A stretch of 64,000 nt of DNA from Lactarius indigo (taxonomy: Eukaryota; Basidiomycota; Agaricomycetes; Russulales; Russulaceae): assembly GCA_025766275.1 (NCBI GenBank), contig JAFKAC010000010.1, forward strand, positions 620,001 through 684,000, in the 5' to 3' direction. Made by a program: the position numbers and the translations under genes. Positions 1-9,271 of this stretch are shown here, in pieces. The notes beneath the pieces were generated by a model that saw only the letters and a list, made by a program, of their open reading frames with translations, was not told the origin of the DNA and searched no databases. Position 1 is the stretch's first letter, and every line of letters begins with the position of its first letter.

Positions 1-2
1 GC

Positions 3-61
3 GCCCGACCGCCCTGCCAAAAAAAAAAACGGGTATGGACCCGTTTTTTTTCGTTGTCGGG
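3..61. repeat. Imperfect inverted repeat with A-run/T-run core
   Basis: An A-run followed by CGGGT, the loop ATGG, then ACCCG and a T-run forms a near-perfect hairpin at about 20-52. Outer arms GCCCGAC (3-9) and GTCGGGC (55-61) extend it. It could be a MITE end or a terminator-like hairpin. No target-site duplication can be tested at the window edge. Confidence 0.45.
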
Positions 62-265
62 CTCGACTGGCTCGGTCGGGATGTGACTGTGACCATACAT
101 TATATAATTTCCATGACAAATCACGCTTATATCATCACTGAACGCCTGAGCTCTTGTATCAAAGACTTCGTGTATTTGAAGGCTTCGAGCCGGGCTTTGT
201 CTACAATTATGCTACAATACACATCTTGAGAATCTTTATGCTACGGTATGGGTATGGAAGTTGTA

Positions 266-562
266 TCAAGGAGAGTTGTCGCAAGCGCAAGTGCGAACGC
301 GGAACTTCTCCAATGTGCTCCAAATGAGCTTCGAGAGCGCCTTGCAGCTGGTGAGGGAAGTCAAGAGGGAAGTGTAGGACATTGCGATGTTTGGATCTGC
401 TGTCATACATTCCACGGCGGTGGCAATGTCGTCTTCCGAGATCCCCTTGTTCGCCTCCATCAACGCTATGGCAGACAAGAGATTTCCGCTCGGGGTGACA
501 TTCGCAGGTAGAACCTGTCTTGATACTATTGATACGAGCGCGTCGCTTACAAATGTCACACC
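266..562 (-). pseudogene. Exon-like coding fragment, function unknown
   Basis: About 97 codons are open on the minus strand between a stop at 563-565 and position 266. There is no ATG; the first possible start is a GTG at 559. The translation has ordinary protein composition (hydrophobic residues spaced as in helices, for example LLSAIALMEANKGISEDD), unlike the low-complexity shadow frames nearby. An AG just upstream would allow a splice acceptor, so it may be an internal or last exon of a gene cut by the window edge. I do not recognise the family. A chance open frame remains possible. Confidence 0.25.
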
Positions 563-967
563 TCACGTGTTACAAAAATAAAGAATCTATTTGCCTGTTG
601 CGACCGAGAGGTGCGTTCGGTGGTCCGACTTTTTTTTTTAATTGCTGGAGCCGACCAATTTATCCCACTCGTCAGACAGAGGTCGCGAGCGGCCATTTCC
701 GAGGCGCGACTTTGCACCGGACGGGCTCTAAGGGATCGATTACAGCTGTTTAGGAATCGATAGAGCGCTTTTCCAAAAAGCATGGATCCGACAGGGTTTC
801 GGGAGCCCTCATGTTGAGGCTTACCACTGACTTACTGGTTTTTTTTGAAATCATTGTGAAATAAGAATAATAATATACCAGAAAAATGACTAAAAAAAGC
901 GATTTTAGCTCCTAGAGTAGACATAGTGCCCTTCTTAGTGGGGTGGTAGTCCTCCTAAGGCATCATA

Positions 968-1524
968 TGTTGATAAGTGACCCTTGTGCACTTAGTGGCT
1001 CACATGGACTGAACTTGCAGCATGGACTGCTTTAGATTAGATACACAGGACATGTAGATTAGATATTGATCTGTACAATCTCAGACACCTTGTATTTACT
1101 TATCTATGACATCACTGTACCATGACATCATGCAGACTCCTCTGGACCTGTCATTGTACTACACCTTTGTTCTCTCTTTAGCTCTATCCTTATTGTGATG
1201 TCATTATGATATCATTTCAGTCTGGACTTTCTTTGTTTCTGCACTCCTTGTTCTCCATATGTACATTCCTTTTGTCCACATGTAGAACAACGTCCCTTGT
1301 ACTATGTGACCCTATGTTACTTCCTTGTACTAGTGTCACACCTGTAAACAGTATAAGTAGTGTATCATGTACGCTCCTGGTCCACATCAGTTCTCACTGC
1401 TTGTGTGTCAGACTCCTTGCTTCCTTGTAACTCCCTGTTACACCTCTGCTTCCAGCCACTCCTCATATCTCACCATAGTACTTTGTCCCACTGTGAGTAT
1501 GTCCTCTTAGTGTGCTGTTCATCA
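968..1524 (+). mobile_element. Solo LTR, family A (copia type), copy A1
   Basis: It begins TGTTGATAAGTGACC and ends CTGTTCATCA, the same termini as the LTRs of the copia element at 2827-9161. It is flanked by the 5-bp duplication TCATA (963-967 and 1525-1529). There is no internal coding region, so it is an LTR-LTR recombination product. This is a short-form copy without the 52-54 bp intron-like segment. Confidence 0.92.
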
Positions 1525-1867
1525 TCATATGCAGATGGAAAGAGCAGCAGTTGGACGACAATGTGAAGTTGCTTGAGCACATTTGAAACTGCTAGCTGAA
1601 CACTTGCTTGAAGATGGAAAGACATGCAGTTGGTCCACATTGAACAAGCAGCTGGTAATGATTCAATTTTTTCCTGTATTTTTTCAATATAATGTGAGGT
1701 GGTGGGGACATACCAGGGCATTCACCACCTACCTGTATGGATCCTACGCAGCAACCTGAACCACCTCAACAACTGAGAGGGACTATGGCAAACCACCTGC
1801 CCATGCCACCCCATGCTGGTGTCCCACTGCATGCAACATATCCTCCACCTACGGCACCTCACAGTAT
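1525..1867 (+). pseudogene. Gene P (unknown basidiomycete-type protein), upstream fragment
   Basis: Two exon-like pieces can be read. The first (about 1530-1650) encodes a helix-rich segment containing LKLLAEHLLEDGK, broken by a TGA, and ends before a GTAATG donor-like site. The second starts with an ATG at 1737 and encodes a Pro/Gln-rich stretch (MDPTQQPEPPQQ...). Its reading frame runs into the solo LTR at 1868 and resumes in frame at 24332 once the LTR and one copy of the duplication AGTAT are removed. The product family is not recognised. The stops and insertions make this a dead copy. It could be part of an unrecognised transposon rather than a host gene. Confidence 0.55.
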
Positions 1868-2391
1868 TGTTGATAAGTGACCCTTGCGCACTTAGCGGCT
1901 TGCATGGACTGGACTTACAGATATGGACTACTGTAGATTAATTAGGACTGCTTTAGATTAGATTTGATCTGTACAATCTAGGACTTCTATGACATCACTG
2001 TACAATGACATCATATGGACTACTTCTGGACCTTTCATTGTACTACACGTTCTTGTATCTTTCTTTGTTCTCCTTTAGGTCTATCCTTATTATGATGTCA
2101 CTATGATATCATTTGCTTCTGGACTCTCCTTGTTCTTTCTGTCCTTGTTCTCAGAACGTCCACTCCTTTGTCCGTTTGTAGAACAATAACTACCTTGTAG
2201 TACGTGACTTGTGTTACATCCCTTGTATAGTGTCACTCCCAGAAAGTGTATAAGTAGAGTACCATGTACGCTCCTGGTCCACATCAGTTCTCACTGTTTG
2301 TGTGCCAGGTAAGCTCCCTCTCCTGCAATGTATAACATCAGTTCTCACTGTTTGTGTGCCAGACTTCTTGCTTCCTTGCAATTACCCTGTT
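1868..2391 (+). mobile_element. Solo LTR, family A, copy A2, left part
   Basis: It starts TGTTGATAAGTGACC and is interrupted at 2391 by gypsy element B; the rest lies at 24242-24326 and ends TTCATCA. The outer duplication AGTAT is present at 1863-1867 and 24327-24331, proving the two halves are one LTR (609 bp in total). It is a long-form copy with the GT-AG segment at 2309-2362. Confidence 0.93.
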
Positions 2392-2826
2392 TGTTACGCT
2401 CCACCGGTGTTAGTCCGACTTGGACTCTGAATAGGCATAATCGACTTAGCAAAAGTAAGGCGAATGGGGATCACGTGTCAACCCAACGCGAGCTGAACAG
2501 GGGCACACTGGCACACGCTGCAACTGAAGGATGAAGAAGACCTATCCCTCAAGGGAAAGAAGTGGAGGTTCACTTAGTCAGAGACTAAGGCAATAGAGGG
2601 CGAGTCAAGTGGTGGATTGAAGAAGACCAAGATGGGGACTCTTGGTCTTCTGAGTCAACTACTTATACAGATACACGTGGGCTTTAAAGCGCCGCTAGAA
2701 TAGTAAGTAACCAATAGCGTAACTAGCTCAAACCCTAGTACCGCTATCCTAGAAATGAGTCATACATGAGTCACAATCACATGCGAACTACTATGCTGAC
2801 TGATACGATGTAAGAGTCCATGACTA
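2392..2826 (-). repeat. Element B 3' LTR, outer part
   Basis: First 435 bp of the 508-bp LTR, beginning TGTTACGCTCCACCGG in window orientation. It ends with GACTA, which became the target duplication of the copia insertion. The remaining 73 bp lie at 9167-9239. The self-priming partner sequence AAGACCAAGAT (window strand) occurs inside this part. Confidence 0.9.
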
Positions 2827-3441
2827 TGTTGATAAGTGACCCTTGCGCACTTAGCGGCTCGTACGGACCGGACTTGCAGCGTGGACTGCTTTAAGATTAG
2901 ATTAAATGGACATGTAGATTACTTACTTCTGATCTGTACAATCTAGCGCTTATCATTGCGTCATGTATGACATCACTGTACAATGACATCGTGTAGACTA
3001 CTCTGGACTCTTCATTGTACTCCGTCTCTTGTTCTCCTTTTAGCACCATGTTTATTATGATGTCACTATGATATCATTTGGTCTGGACTTTCCTTGTTCT
3101 TGTACGCCTTGTTCCCTTTACACACACTCCTTTGTCCTGTTGTAGAACAATGCGTCCCTTGTATTCTGTGACACCCTGTTACTCACCTTGTAGTAGTGTC
3201 ACCCTCCTGTATAGTATAAGTAGTAGGCTTGTACGCTCCTGGTCCACATCAGTTCCTCACTGTTGTGTGCCAGGTATGTCTCCTCCTCTCCAATGTATTA
3301 TCAGTTCCTCACTGTTGTGTGCCAGACTACCATCTTGCTTCACTTGCTTGACACCTCCTGTGCTGCTTCTCAGTCACCCTCTATATCTCACCACAGTACC
3401 TTGTCCCACTGTGAGTATAGTTTCTATGTGTCTGTTCATCA
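2827..3441 (+). repeat. Copia 5' LTR (family A)
   Basis: TGTTGATAAG...TTCATCA with TG/CA termini. A TATA-like TATAAGTAG lies about two thirds in (near 3214). A GT-AG segment of 52 bp (3274-3325) lies downstream of the expected transcription start, between two copies of a roughly 27-bp repeat. Confidence 0.95.
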
Positions 3442-3453
3442 GGTTATGGGCCC
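3442..3453 (+). promoter_or_regulatory. Primer binding site, half-tRNA-iMet type
   Basis: GGTTATGGGCCC directly follows the LTR. It is complementary to the anticodon stem-loop of initiator tRNA-Met (containing CAU), not to the tRNA 3' end. Drosophila copia is known to prime from the 5' half of tRNA-iMet in this way. The assignment rests on base complementarity to the conserved iMet anticodon arm. Confidence 0.75.
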
Positions 3454-4222
3454 TGGTGCCCTAGCCACTCCACTTGGCTGGTCACTGTCTTCCTAGGAGG
3501 ACACACCAGGCTAAGGTCTGTCTGGGGCCTTACCAGCCTTGCCCAAGGCAGAGAGCAGTGGGGCGCCACTTGTCTCTGCTAAGGAACCTCCTGTGTATGT
3601 ACTGCCCAGTAGTCCTACTTTCACCCCTACTGTTTTCCTAGCCCCTGCGCTATGCGCAAGGAGACTGGGTCTGGTAGCCCCTTAACTTCAAAATATCCAG
3701 GCGTGCATGGCCCACTGGGCTGTGTATTGTGGAGCTTAGCGCCAGCTGTCTCTGGTGCTCCACACTGGGCGCAGGATCTCCTCACCATGGGAGTGTAAAA
3801 CCTGGTTCAGGCTCTGGGGGGTGTTCACCACTATGGTGTTCTGCAACCAGATACCTGCCTTGTAGCGGCAATGGGAAAGGATTCAGTAAAGCCACTTGTG
3901 GCGATGAGGCAACCAACAGGCCGAGAAGGCTGAGGTAGACAGCCTTGGGCTCTGAAAGCAATCCCTTCACCTTTCCCCTGACGCAAACCATTTGAGCTGT
4001 GTCCTAGACACATCCTGGCTGGCAGCTAGCTCATGGTATGGCAAAGGGACTCTTCCAACCTGGGCCTAGCCCTTGTATCACTGGCATACCATCAGGAGGC
4101 AGGACGCGTTAGCGTTCTGGCCTTACAGAATCACAGACAGGAGTGGTATCCCCCTCTATCTTTGTCTTGCAACTATGAAGCACTGTCGCTGACTGCTCCT
4201 CGGCGACAGATAAATCATCCCA
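3454..4222 (+). other. Long untranslated leader of the copia element
   Basis: About 770 bp separate the primer site from the Gag-Pol ATG. No convincing reading frame is present. The stretch is likely to carry packaging and dimerisation signals, which I cannot identify from sequence alone. Confidence 0.6.
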
Positions 4223-7200
4223 ATGTCTGGTTCATCTTCTACCCCTGCTGCTGGTGCTGGTGCTCCTCCCAGCCCCACCGGTGGCTCTGCAGGAGGCTCA
4301 CTCCCTCCTCCTTCTGGATCCACTCCCTCCACACGGGTATCTGCCGCGTATGGTGCAACGTTCGGCATGCCCTCTGGCATCCGCCTTGAACAGTTTGATG
4401 GCACTGGCTGGAACGAATGGTCTGGCACCATTGAGGCCATCCTCACGCTGCACGAAGCTGAGGATGTGTTCACTCTGGATACACCCCCATCTGGTATCAC
4501 TACCGATGAGTGGGACTCAGTCCAGCGTCGTTCCAAGGTGTACCTCCGCCTTTACCTCAAACCAGATGTCTACTCGCTTGTGGCAGATAACACTGCCTAT
4601 CCTACCTTTAAGGACAAGTGGGCCAAGCTCAAGGACGTATATGGAGGTGCTTCGGGCAGCACCACTATCTTTAATTTGTGGATTCAGATAACACAAGCCC
4701 GCCTCGACGACTCCGCACCCATGGCCGCTCAACTGGCCAAGCTCAATGAGCTAAGGGTTGCCCTTTCCAACGCACAGATGGGTGTCTCTGACGTCCAGTA
4801 CTGTCTCATTCTCCTCCACGCATTGCCGCCCTCTTATGAGGTGTTGGCCTCAACAATCCTCGCCAGTGGAGCCCCCTCCACACTCAAGCACGCTGAAATA
4901 ATTGCGCGCATAGTGTCGGAAGAAGCTCGCCGCTCTGGGCCCTCTGGCTCCTCCCTCAACAAGGTGGCCCCCGTCAAGTCGACGGGCAAGAAGGGCAAAA
5001 AGGACCACTCCGGTCTTACTTGCCACTACTGCAACAAAAAGGGCCATATCAAGCCTGACTGCAGGAAGAGGAAGAAGGATGAGGCTGACGCAAAGGAGAA
5101 GGAGAAAGCAGGCAACAAGGCTGCCAATAGTCATATTCTTGTACCTACCACCGCCTCCATTAAGGAGGTAGAAGAGCCCACCATAGACTGGGCCTCTGAA
5201 TCAATTGGTGTTGCCTTGTATGCTGCCTCGCGTGTGCGTTGGATGATGGACAGTGGTGCTACACACCACATCACCCCACATCGGTCTGACTTCAAGGACT
5301 ACACCCCAACAAAAGGCACTGTACGCCTGGGTGATAAGTCCACTATAGACCAAGTGGGTGTCGGGTCTGTCGTCTTTACAACGAGCCAGGGTATCTCTAT
5401 CACCCTCAGCAATGTGCTACACCTACCACAGGTGAAGACGCGCTTCTTGTCGACGCGCGCCCTAGCACAAAAGGGTGCTGAGATTGCCTTTATATCTGTC
5501 AACCAAAAGTGTGTGGCTAAAGGCTACCTTGAGGACAACCTTTACTGGTTGGACGCAGCCAGCGTCGGCCTCAACGCCCACACAAAATCAAGTACTGCCA
5601 CACTTGATATCTGGCATCAACGCATGGGACACATCTCCTCTGCGGCGCTAAAGGCGCATGGTCCCTCTGCCACCACCGGCATGGACATAGATAGCTCCAC
5701 CACGGCCCACACAGTCTGCCGTGGGTGCGAGATGGGTAAATCCACTCGCCAACCCTTTTCTGCGTCCTCCAACAAAAGGACAACTCGTCAATTTGAGATC
5801 ATGCACAGTGACCTCGCCGGTCCTATGCAGACTCAGTCCTTGCAAGGCTCGACCTACACTGCCACCTTCATAGACGACCACACTAAGTTCACTGTGGTCC
5901 ACTTCCTTAAATCGAAGGACCAGTTTGCTAAGTCGCTGCAGATGTATTTGGCTTGGGGTGAAACCCAATCTGGCCATAAACTGCGCGCTCTGCACTCTGA
6001 CCGCGGTGGCGAATACATGTCGAGTATCACGCAGGACATTCTTAAGCAGAAAGGGATAGAGCATCACCTCACGATGCCGGGTTCACCACAGTCCAACGGT
6101 AAAGCCGAGCGGTTTAACCGCACCATTATGGATAAGGCAATGTCCATGCTTCACACAGCTGGCATGTCTAAAGGCTTCTGGGAACATGCAGTGTGCGCAG
6201 CTGTGCACATCTATAACCGCTCTCCAGTCCGTGGGCTTAAGTGGCGCACTCCCTATGAGCTCTGGCACTCTGGCAAAGTGCCTGATGTCTCACATCTACG
6301 CGTCTTTGGATGCAAGGGGTACATGCACGTACCCACTGATAAGCGTCGCAAGTTAGATGCGAAGGCCATTGAGGTCACGCTTATTGGGTTTGAGCCCGAA
6401 TCTAAGGGCTATAAGCTCTGGGACCGCTCAACCCGCTCCGTCCGAGTGTCCAGGGATGTGACATTCAACGAGAGTAGCTTCCCGTCCCTCCAGGGTGTTG
6501 AGACACACCCCACACCTTCACCACCAGTCGTGCCTAGCACAACAGTGACTGCCGTGCCTCACCCGCCGGCGTTACCACCAATGCGAGCACCCTCCCCTGC
6601 ACACTCCAGTAGTAGTGAGGAGGAGGATGTAGAAAACCTTTTAGACCCTCCACAAGTCCAACCACGCCCTACCACACCACCACCTGCTTTGCCAGCTCTG
6701 CCCACCACACCTAAATGTGAGCAGACCACTCCCACTTCACCCCCGCCGCGTCCTAGTGCAACGCGCATTATGCGCCATGTCCCCCCTCCCTCACCAGAAA
6801 TGCCTGGGGGATTTGAGGATCGTGCACAGCGTAGTCAGCTGTTGCGCGAGATGGACAATGCACCAAGACGCACTGCTCGTGTCCCTGTGCCTAATCCACG
6901 TTACTTCAATGCGGACAATGCGGCATGGCGCGGCAGGCGTCTGGGGTATGCGGAGTTATTGGCTGCTGCCTTTGTGGGCCGAGACCCTGCAACTTATGCA
7001 GAGGCCATGCAGTCTACAGCTGCAGATGAGTGGACTAAGGCGTGTCAGTATGAAATGGACGCCCTAGCTAAGAATGGGACTTGGGAGTTAGTGGATCTCC
7101 CGCCTAATCGCAAGGCAGTAAAATCCAAATGGGTCTTTAAGCTCAAAGCGGATGGCCGCTACAGAGCTCGCTTGGTGGCTAAGGGATTCACGCAGATCCC

Positions 7201-8527
7201 TGGCGTAGATTTTGATGAAACCTTCTCTCCCGTCGCACGATTTGAGTCGCTACGTTTACTTCTGGCGTTGGCCGCGCTGGAGGACTGGCACATCCATCAA
7301 ATGGATGTTAAGTCTGCTTTTCTCAATGGCGTGCTTGACGAGGAGATTTACATGGAGCAGCCACAAGGTTTCACTGTCACTGGCTCTGAGACGAAGGTGT
7401 GTTGCCTGATTAAGGCGATCTATGGTCTCAAACAGGCCTCCCGCGCATGGAACTTGCAATTCCATGGAGTGCTCACTGCACTCGGCTTTAAGCGGACGTT
7501 TGCTGATGCTGGCATATACGTGATGCCTCAACGGGAGGGGTATGATCCACTCTTCGTTATTGTTTACGTTGATGACATCACTATACTGGGTCCCTCGCTG
7601 AGTGGTATCAAGCGTTTAAAGTCGGACTTGTCTGAACGCTATGAGATGACAGATCTCGGGGAGATAGAGTCCTATCTTGGTATGCGCATTGTGTGCGACC
7701 GCTCCCTTAGACGCATCGAAATAGATCAGTCTGGCTACATCAAGGATGTCCTTGAACGCTTTGGCATGTCTGATGCCACACCACACAACACACCCTTGCC
7801 CGCTGGTGCTGACGAGCACCTAGTTAAATATACGTCGCAGGCAACTGCCTCAGATATTTCCCACTACCAATCCTTGATTGGGAGTCTGCTTTATGTGCAG
7901 ATTGGCACTAGGCCAGATATCTCCTTCGCTGTGTCACGTTTGGCGCAGTACGCAGCGAATCCTTCACCACAACATCTGCGACTTGCGCAGTATGTCCTGT
8001 CCTACTTAGTGGGAACTATGGATATGCATATTGTCTACAATGGCGCCAATGGCGATGGCCTTCACGGCTATACTGATTCCAGTCTGGGTGATCAGACTGA
8101 CGACCGCCACTCCACCTCTGGTTATGTGTTCCTACTAGCTAACGGTGCAATAAGCTGGTCTTCGCGCAAGCAAAAGACTGTTGCCCAAAACACAACGGAA
8201 GCGGAATACATGGCCATGACTGATGCGGCCAACCAGGCTGCATGGTATCAGAGCTTCCTCACGGAACTCGGGTATGAGGTCGACGACCCCATCCCACTTC
8301 ATGGTGACAATAAGGGTGCCATTGACTTGGCTCTGAACCCTGTCACTGGGAGACGGTCTAAGCACATTGCCATACGGCATCATGTCATTCGGGAGTACAT
8401 CGAAAAGGGGACCATCACCCTCATTAGAACTCCTACTGTGGATATGGTTGCGGACAGCTTCACAAAGTCACTACCGCGTGTCCTGCTACAGAAGCACAAC
8501 GATGACATGGGACTTGTGTGTACTTAG
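4223..8527 (+). CDS. Copia Gag-Pol polyprotein
   Basis: A single 1434-residue frame encoding capsid, protease, integrase, reverse transcriptase and RNase H in the copia order. A Ser/Ala/Pro/Gly-rich N-terminus precedes a UBN2-type Gag domain (about residues 50-230). A CCHC knuckle CHYCNKKGHIKPDC starts at residue 267. The aspartic protease motif DSGAT is at D343. The integrase zinc region begins with HQRMGH near residue 465; catalytic D530, D593 (HSDRGGEY) and E629 follow. A Pro/Ser-rich spacer lies at about 755-890. Reverse transcriptase starts near residue 950 with YVDD at 1115-1118, and RNase H follows with D1285 in YTDSS. All catalytic residues are kept, so the product is probably functional. 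The ATG chosen is the first in frame and gives a normal Gag N-terminus. Confidence 0.95.
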   Translation: MSGSSSTPAAGAGAPPSPTGGSAGGSLPPPSGSTPSTRVSAAYGATFGMPSGIRLEQFDGTGWNEWSGTIEAILTLHEAEDVFTLDTPPSGITTDEWDSVQRRSKVYLRLYLKPDVYSLVADNTAYPTFKDKWAKLKDVYGGASGSTTIFNLWIQITQARLDDSAPMAAQLAKLNELRVALSNAQMGVSDVQYCLILLHALPPSYEVLASTILASGAPSTLKHAEIIARIVSEEARRSGPSGSSLNKVAPVKSTGKKGKKDHSGLTCHYCNKKGHIKPDCRKRKKDEADAKEKEKAGNKAANSHILVPTTASIKEVEEPTIDWASESIGVALYAASRVRWMMDSGATHHITPHRSDFKDYTPTKGTVRLGDKSTIDQVGVGSVVFTTSQGISITLSNVLHLPQVKTRFLSTRALAQKGAEIAFISVNQKCVAKGYLEDNLYWLDAASVGLNAHTKSSTATLDIWHQRMGHISSAALKAHGPSATTGMDIDSSTTAHTVCRGCEMGKSTRQPFSASSNKRTTRQFEIMHSDLAGPMQTQSLQGSTYTATFIDDHTKFTVVHFLKSKDQFAKSLQMYLAWGETQSGHKLRALHSDRGGEYMSSITQDILKQKGIEHHLTMPGSPQSNGKAERFNRTIMDKAMSMLHTAGMSKGFWEHAVCAAVHIYNRSPVRGLKWRTPYELWHSGKVPDVSHLRVFGCKGYMHVPTDKRRKLDAKAIEVTLIGFEPESKGYKLWDRSTRSVRVSRDVTFNESSFPSLQGVETHPTPSPPVVPSTTVTAVPHPPALPPMRAPSPAHSSSSEEEDVENLLDPPQVQPRPTTPPPALPALPTTPKCEQTTPTSPPPRPSATRIMRHVPPPSPEMPGGFEDRAQRSQLLREMDNAPRRTARVPVPNPRYFNADNAAWRGRRLGYAELLAAAFVGRDPATYAEAMQSTAADEWTKACQYEMDALAKNGTWELVDLPPNRKAVKSKWVFKLKADGRYRARLVAKGFTQIPGVDFDETFSPVARFESLRLLLALAALEDWHIHQMDVKSAFLNGVLDEEIYMEQPQGFTVTGSETKVCCLIKAIYGLKQASRAWNLQFHGVLTALGFKRTFADAGIYVMPQREGYDPLFVIVYVDDITILGPSLSGIKRLKSDLSERYEMTDLGEIESYLGMRIVCDRSLRRIEIDQSGYIKDVLERFGMSDATPHNTPLPAGADEHLVKYTSQATASDISHYQSLIGSLLYVQIGTRPDISFAVSRLAQYAANPSPQHLRLAQYVLSYLVGTMDMHIVYNGANGDGLHGYTDSSLGDQTDDRHSTSGYVFLLANGAISWSSRKQKTVAQNTTEAEYMAMTDAANQAAWYQSFLTELGYEVDDPIPLHGDNKGAIDLALNPVTGRRSKHIAIRHHVIREYIEKGTITLIRTPTVDMVADSFTKSLPRVLLQKHNDDMGLVCT

Positions 8528-8536
8528 ATTGTAGAT

Positions 8537-8546
8537 CACGGGGAGA
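8537..8546 (+). promoter_or_regulatory. Polypurine tract of the copia element
   Basis: CACGGGGAGA directly abuts the 3' LTR TGTTGATAAG, in the expected position for plus-strand priming. Confidence 0.75.
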
Positions 8547-9161
8547 TGTTGATAAGTGACCCTTGCGCACTTAGCGGCTCGTACGGACCGGACTTGCAGC
8601 ATGGACTGCTTTAAGATTAGATTAAATGGACATGTAGATTACTTACTTCTGATCTGTACAATCTAGCGCTTATCATTGCGTCATGTATGACATCACTGTA
8701 CAATGACATCGTGTAGACTACTCTGGACTCTTCATTGTACTCCGTCTCTTGTTCTCCTTTTAGCACCATGTTTATTATGATGTCACTATGATATCATTTG
8801 GTCTGGACTTTCCTTGTTCTTGTACGCCTTGTTCCCTTTACACACACTCCTTTGTCCTGTTGTAGAACAATGCGTCCCTTGTATTCTGTGACACCCTGTT
8901 ACTCACCTTGTAGTAGTGTCACCCTCCTGTATAGTATAAGTAGTAGGCTTGTACGCTCCTGGTCCACATCAGTTCCTCACTGTTGTGTGCCAGGTATGTC
9001 TCCTCCTCTCCAATGTATTATCAGTTCCTCACTGTTGTGTGCCAGACTACCATCTTGCTTCACTTGCTTGACACCTCCTGTGCTGCTTCTCAGTCACCCT
9101 CTATATCTCACCACAGTACCTTGTCCCACTGTGAGTATAGTTTCTATGTGTCTGTTCATCA
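8547..9161 (+). repeat. Copia 3' LTR (family A)
   Basis: 615 bp, with one G/A difference from the 5' LTR that I can find (the CG at about 2881 reads CA here). It carries the same intron-like segment, at 8994-9045. Confidence 0.95.
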
Positions 9162-9166
9162 GACTA

Positions 9167-9239
9167 ATAGTGATACCGGACCGTAGTCATAACCGGTCTT
9201 GAGTCGTGTGTGATGAGTCATTAAGTCCGTACCGTAACA
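9167..9239 (-). repeat. Element B 3' LTR, inner part
   Basis: 73 bp that complete the LTR begun at 2392-2826, ending ACCGTAACA. Continuity is shown by the unbroken homologous LTR at 50788-51295. Confidence 0.92.
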
Positions 9240-9252
9240 TCACCCCCTTTTC
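9240..9252 (-). promoter_or_regulatory. Polypurine tract of element B
   Basis: The minus strand reads GAAAAGGGGGTGA directly before the 3' LTR, the same tract as element C has at 23486-23498. Confidence 0.8.
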
Positions 9253-9271
9253 AGGAGTGAGGCCCACCTCA

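Larger units (their letters stand above)
1..967. other. Left edge, mostly unassigned sequence
   Basis: No complete gene or element can be assigned here. It holds an A/T-run hairpin at 3-61 and one exon-like minus-strand frame (about 266-562). Around 830-967 is AT-rich sequence leading up to a solo LTR. Short plus-strand frames at 35-229, 248-511 and 387-581 show no recognisable domain and overlap each other, so they are not called. Confidence 0.5.
2827..9161 (+). mobile_element. Ty1/copia element, full length and apparently intact
   Basis: A 6335-bp element with 615-bp LTRs (2827-3441 and 8547-9161) that differ by a single G/A that I can see. It is flanked by the duplication GACTA (2822-2826 and 9162-9166). 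It has a half-tRNA-iMet type primer site, a purine tract and one uninterrupted 1434-codon Gag-Pol frame. This is the only element in the window with all parts present and no stop. It sits inside the 3' LTR of gypsy B. Confidence 0.96.

Noticed and set aside
3078..3464. 128-codon open frame, repeated at 8798-9202
   Set aside because: It lies wholly or mostly within the family A LTR and recurs with every similar LTR; it has no domain and is a by-product of a pyrimidine-rich LTR.
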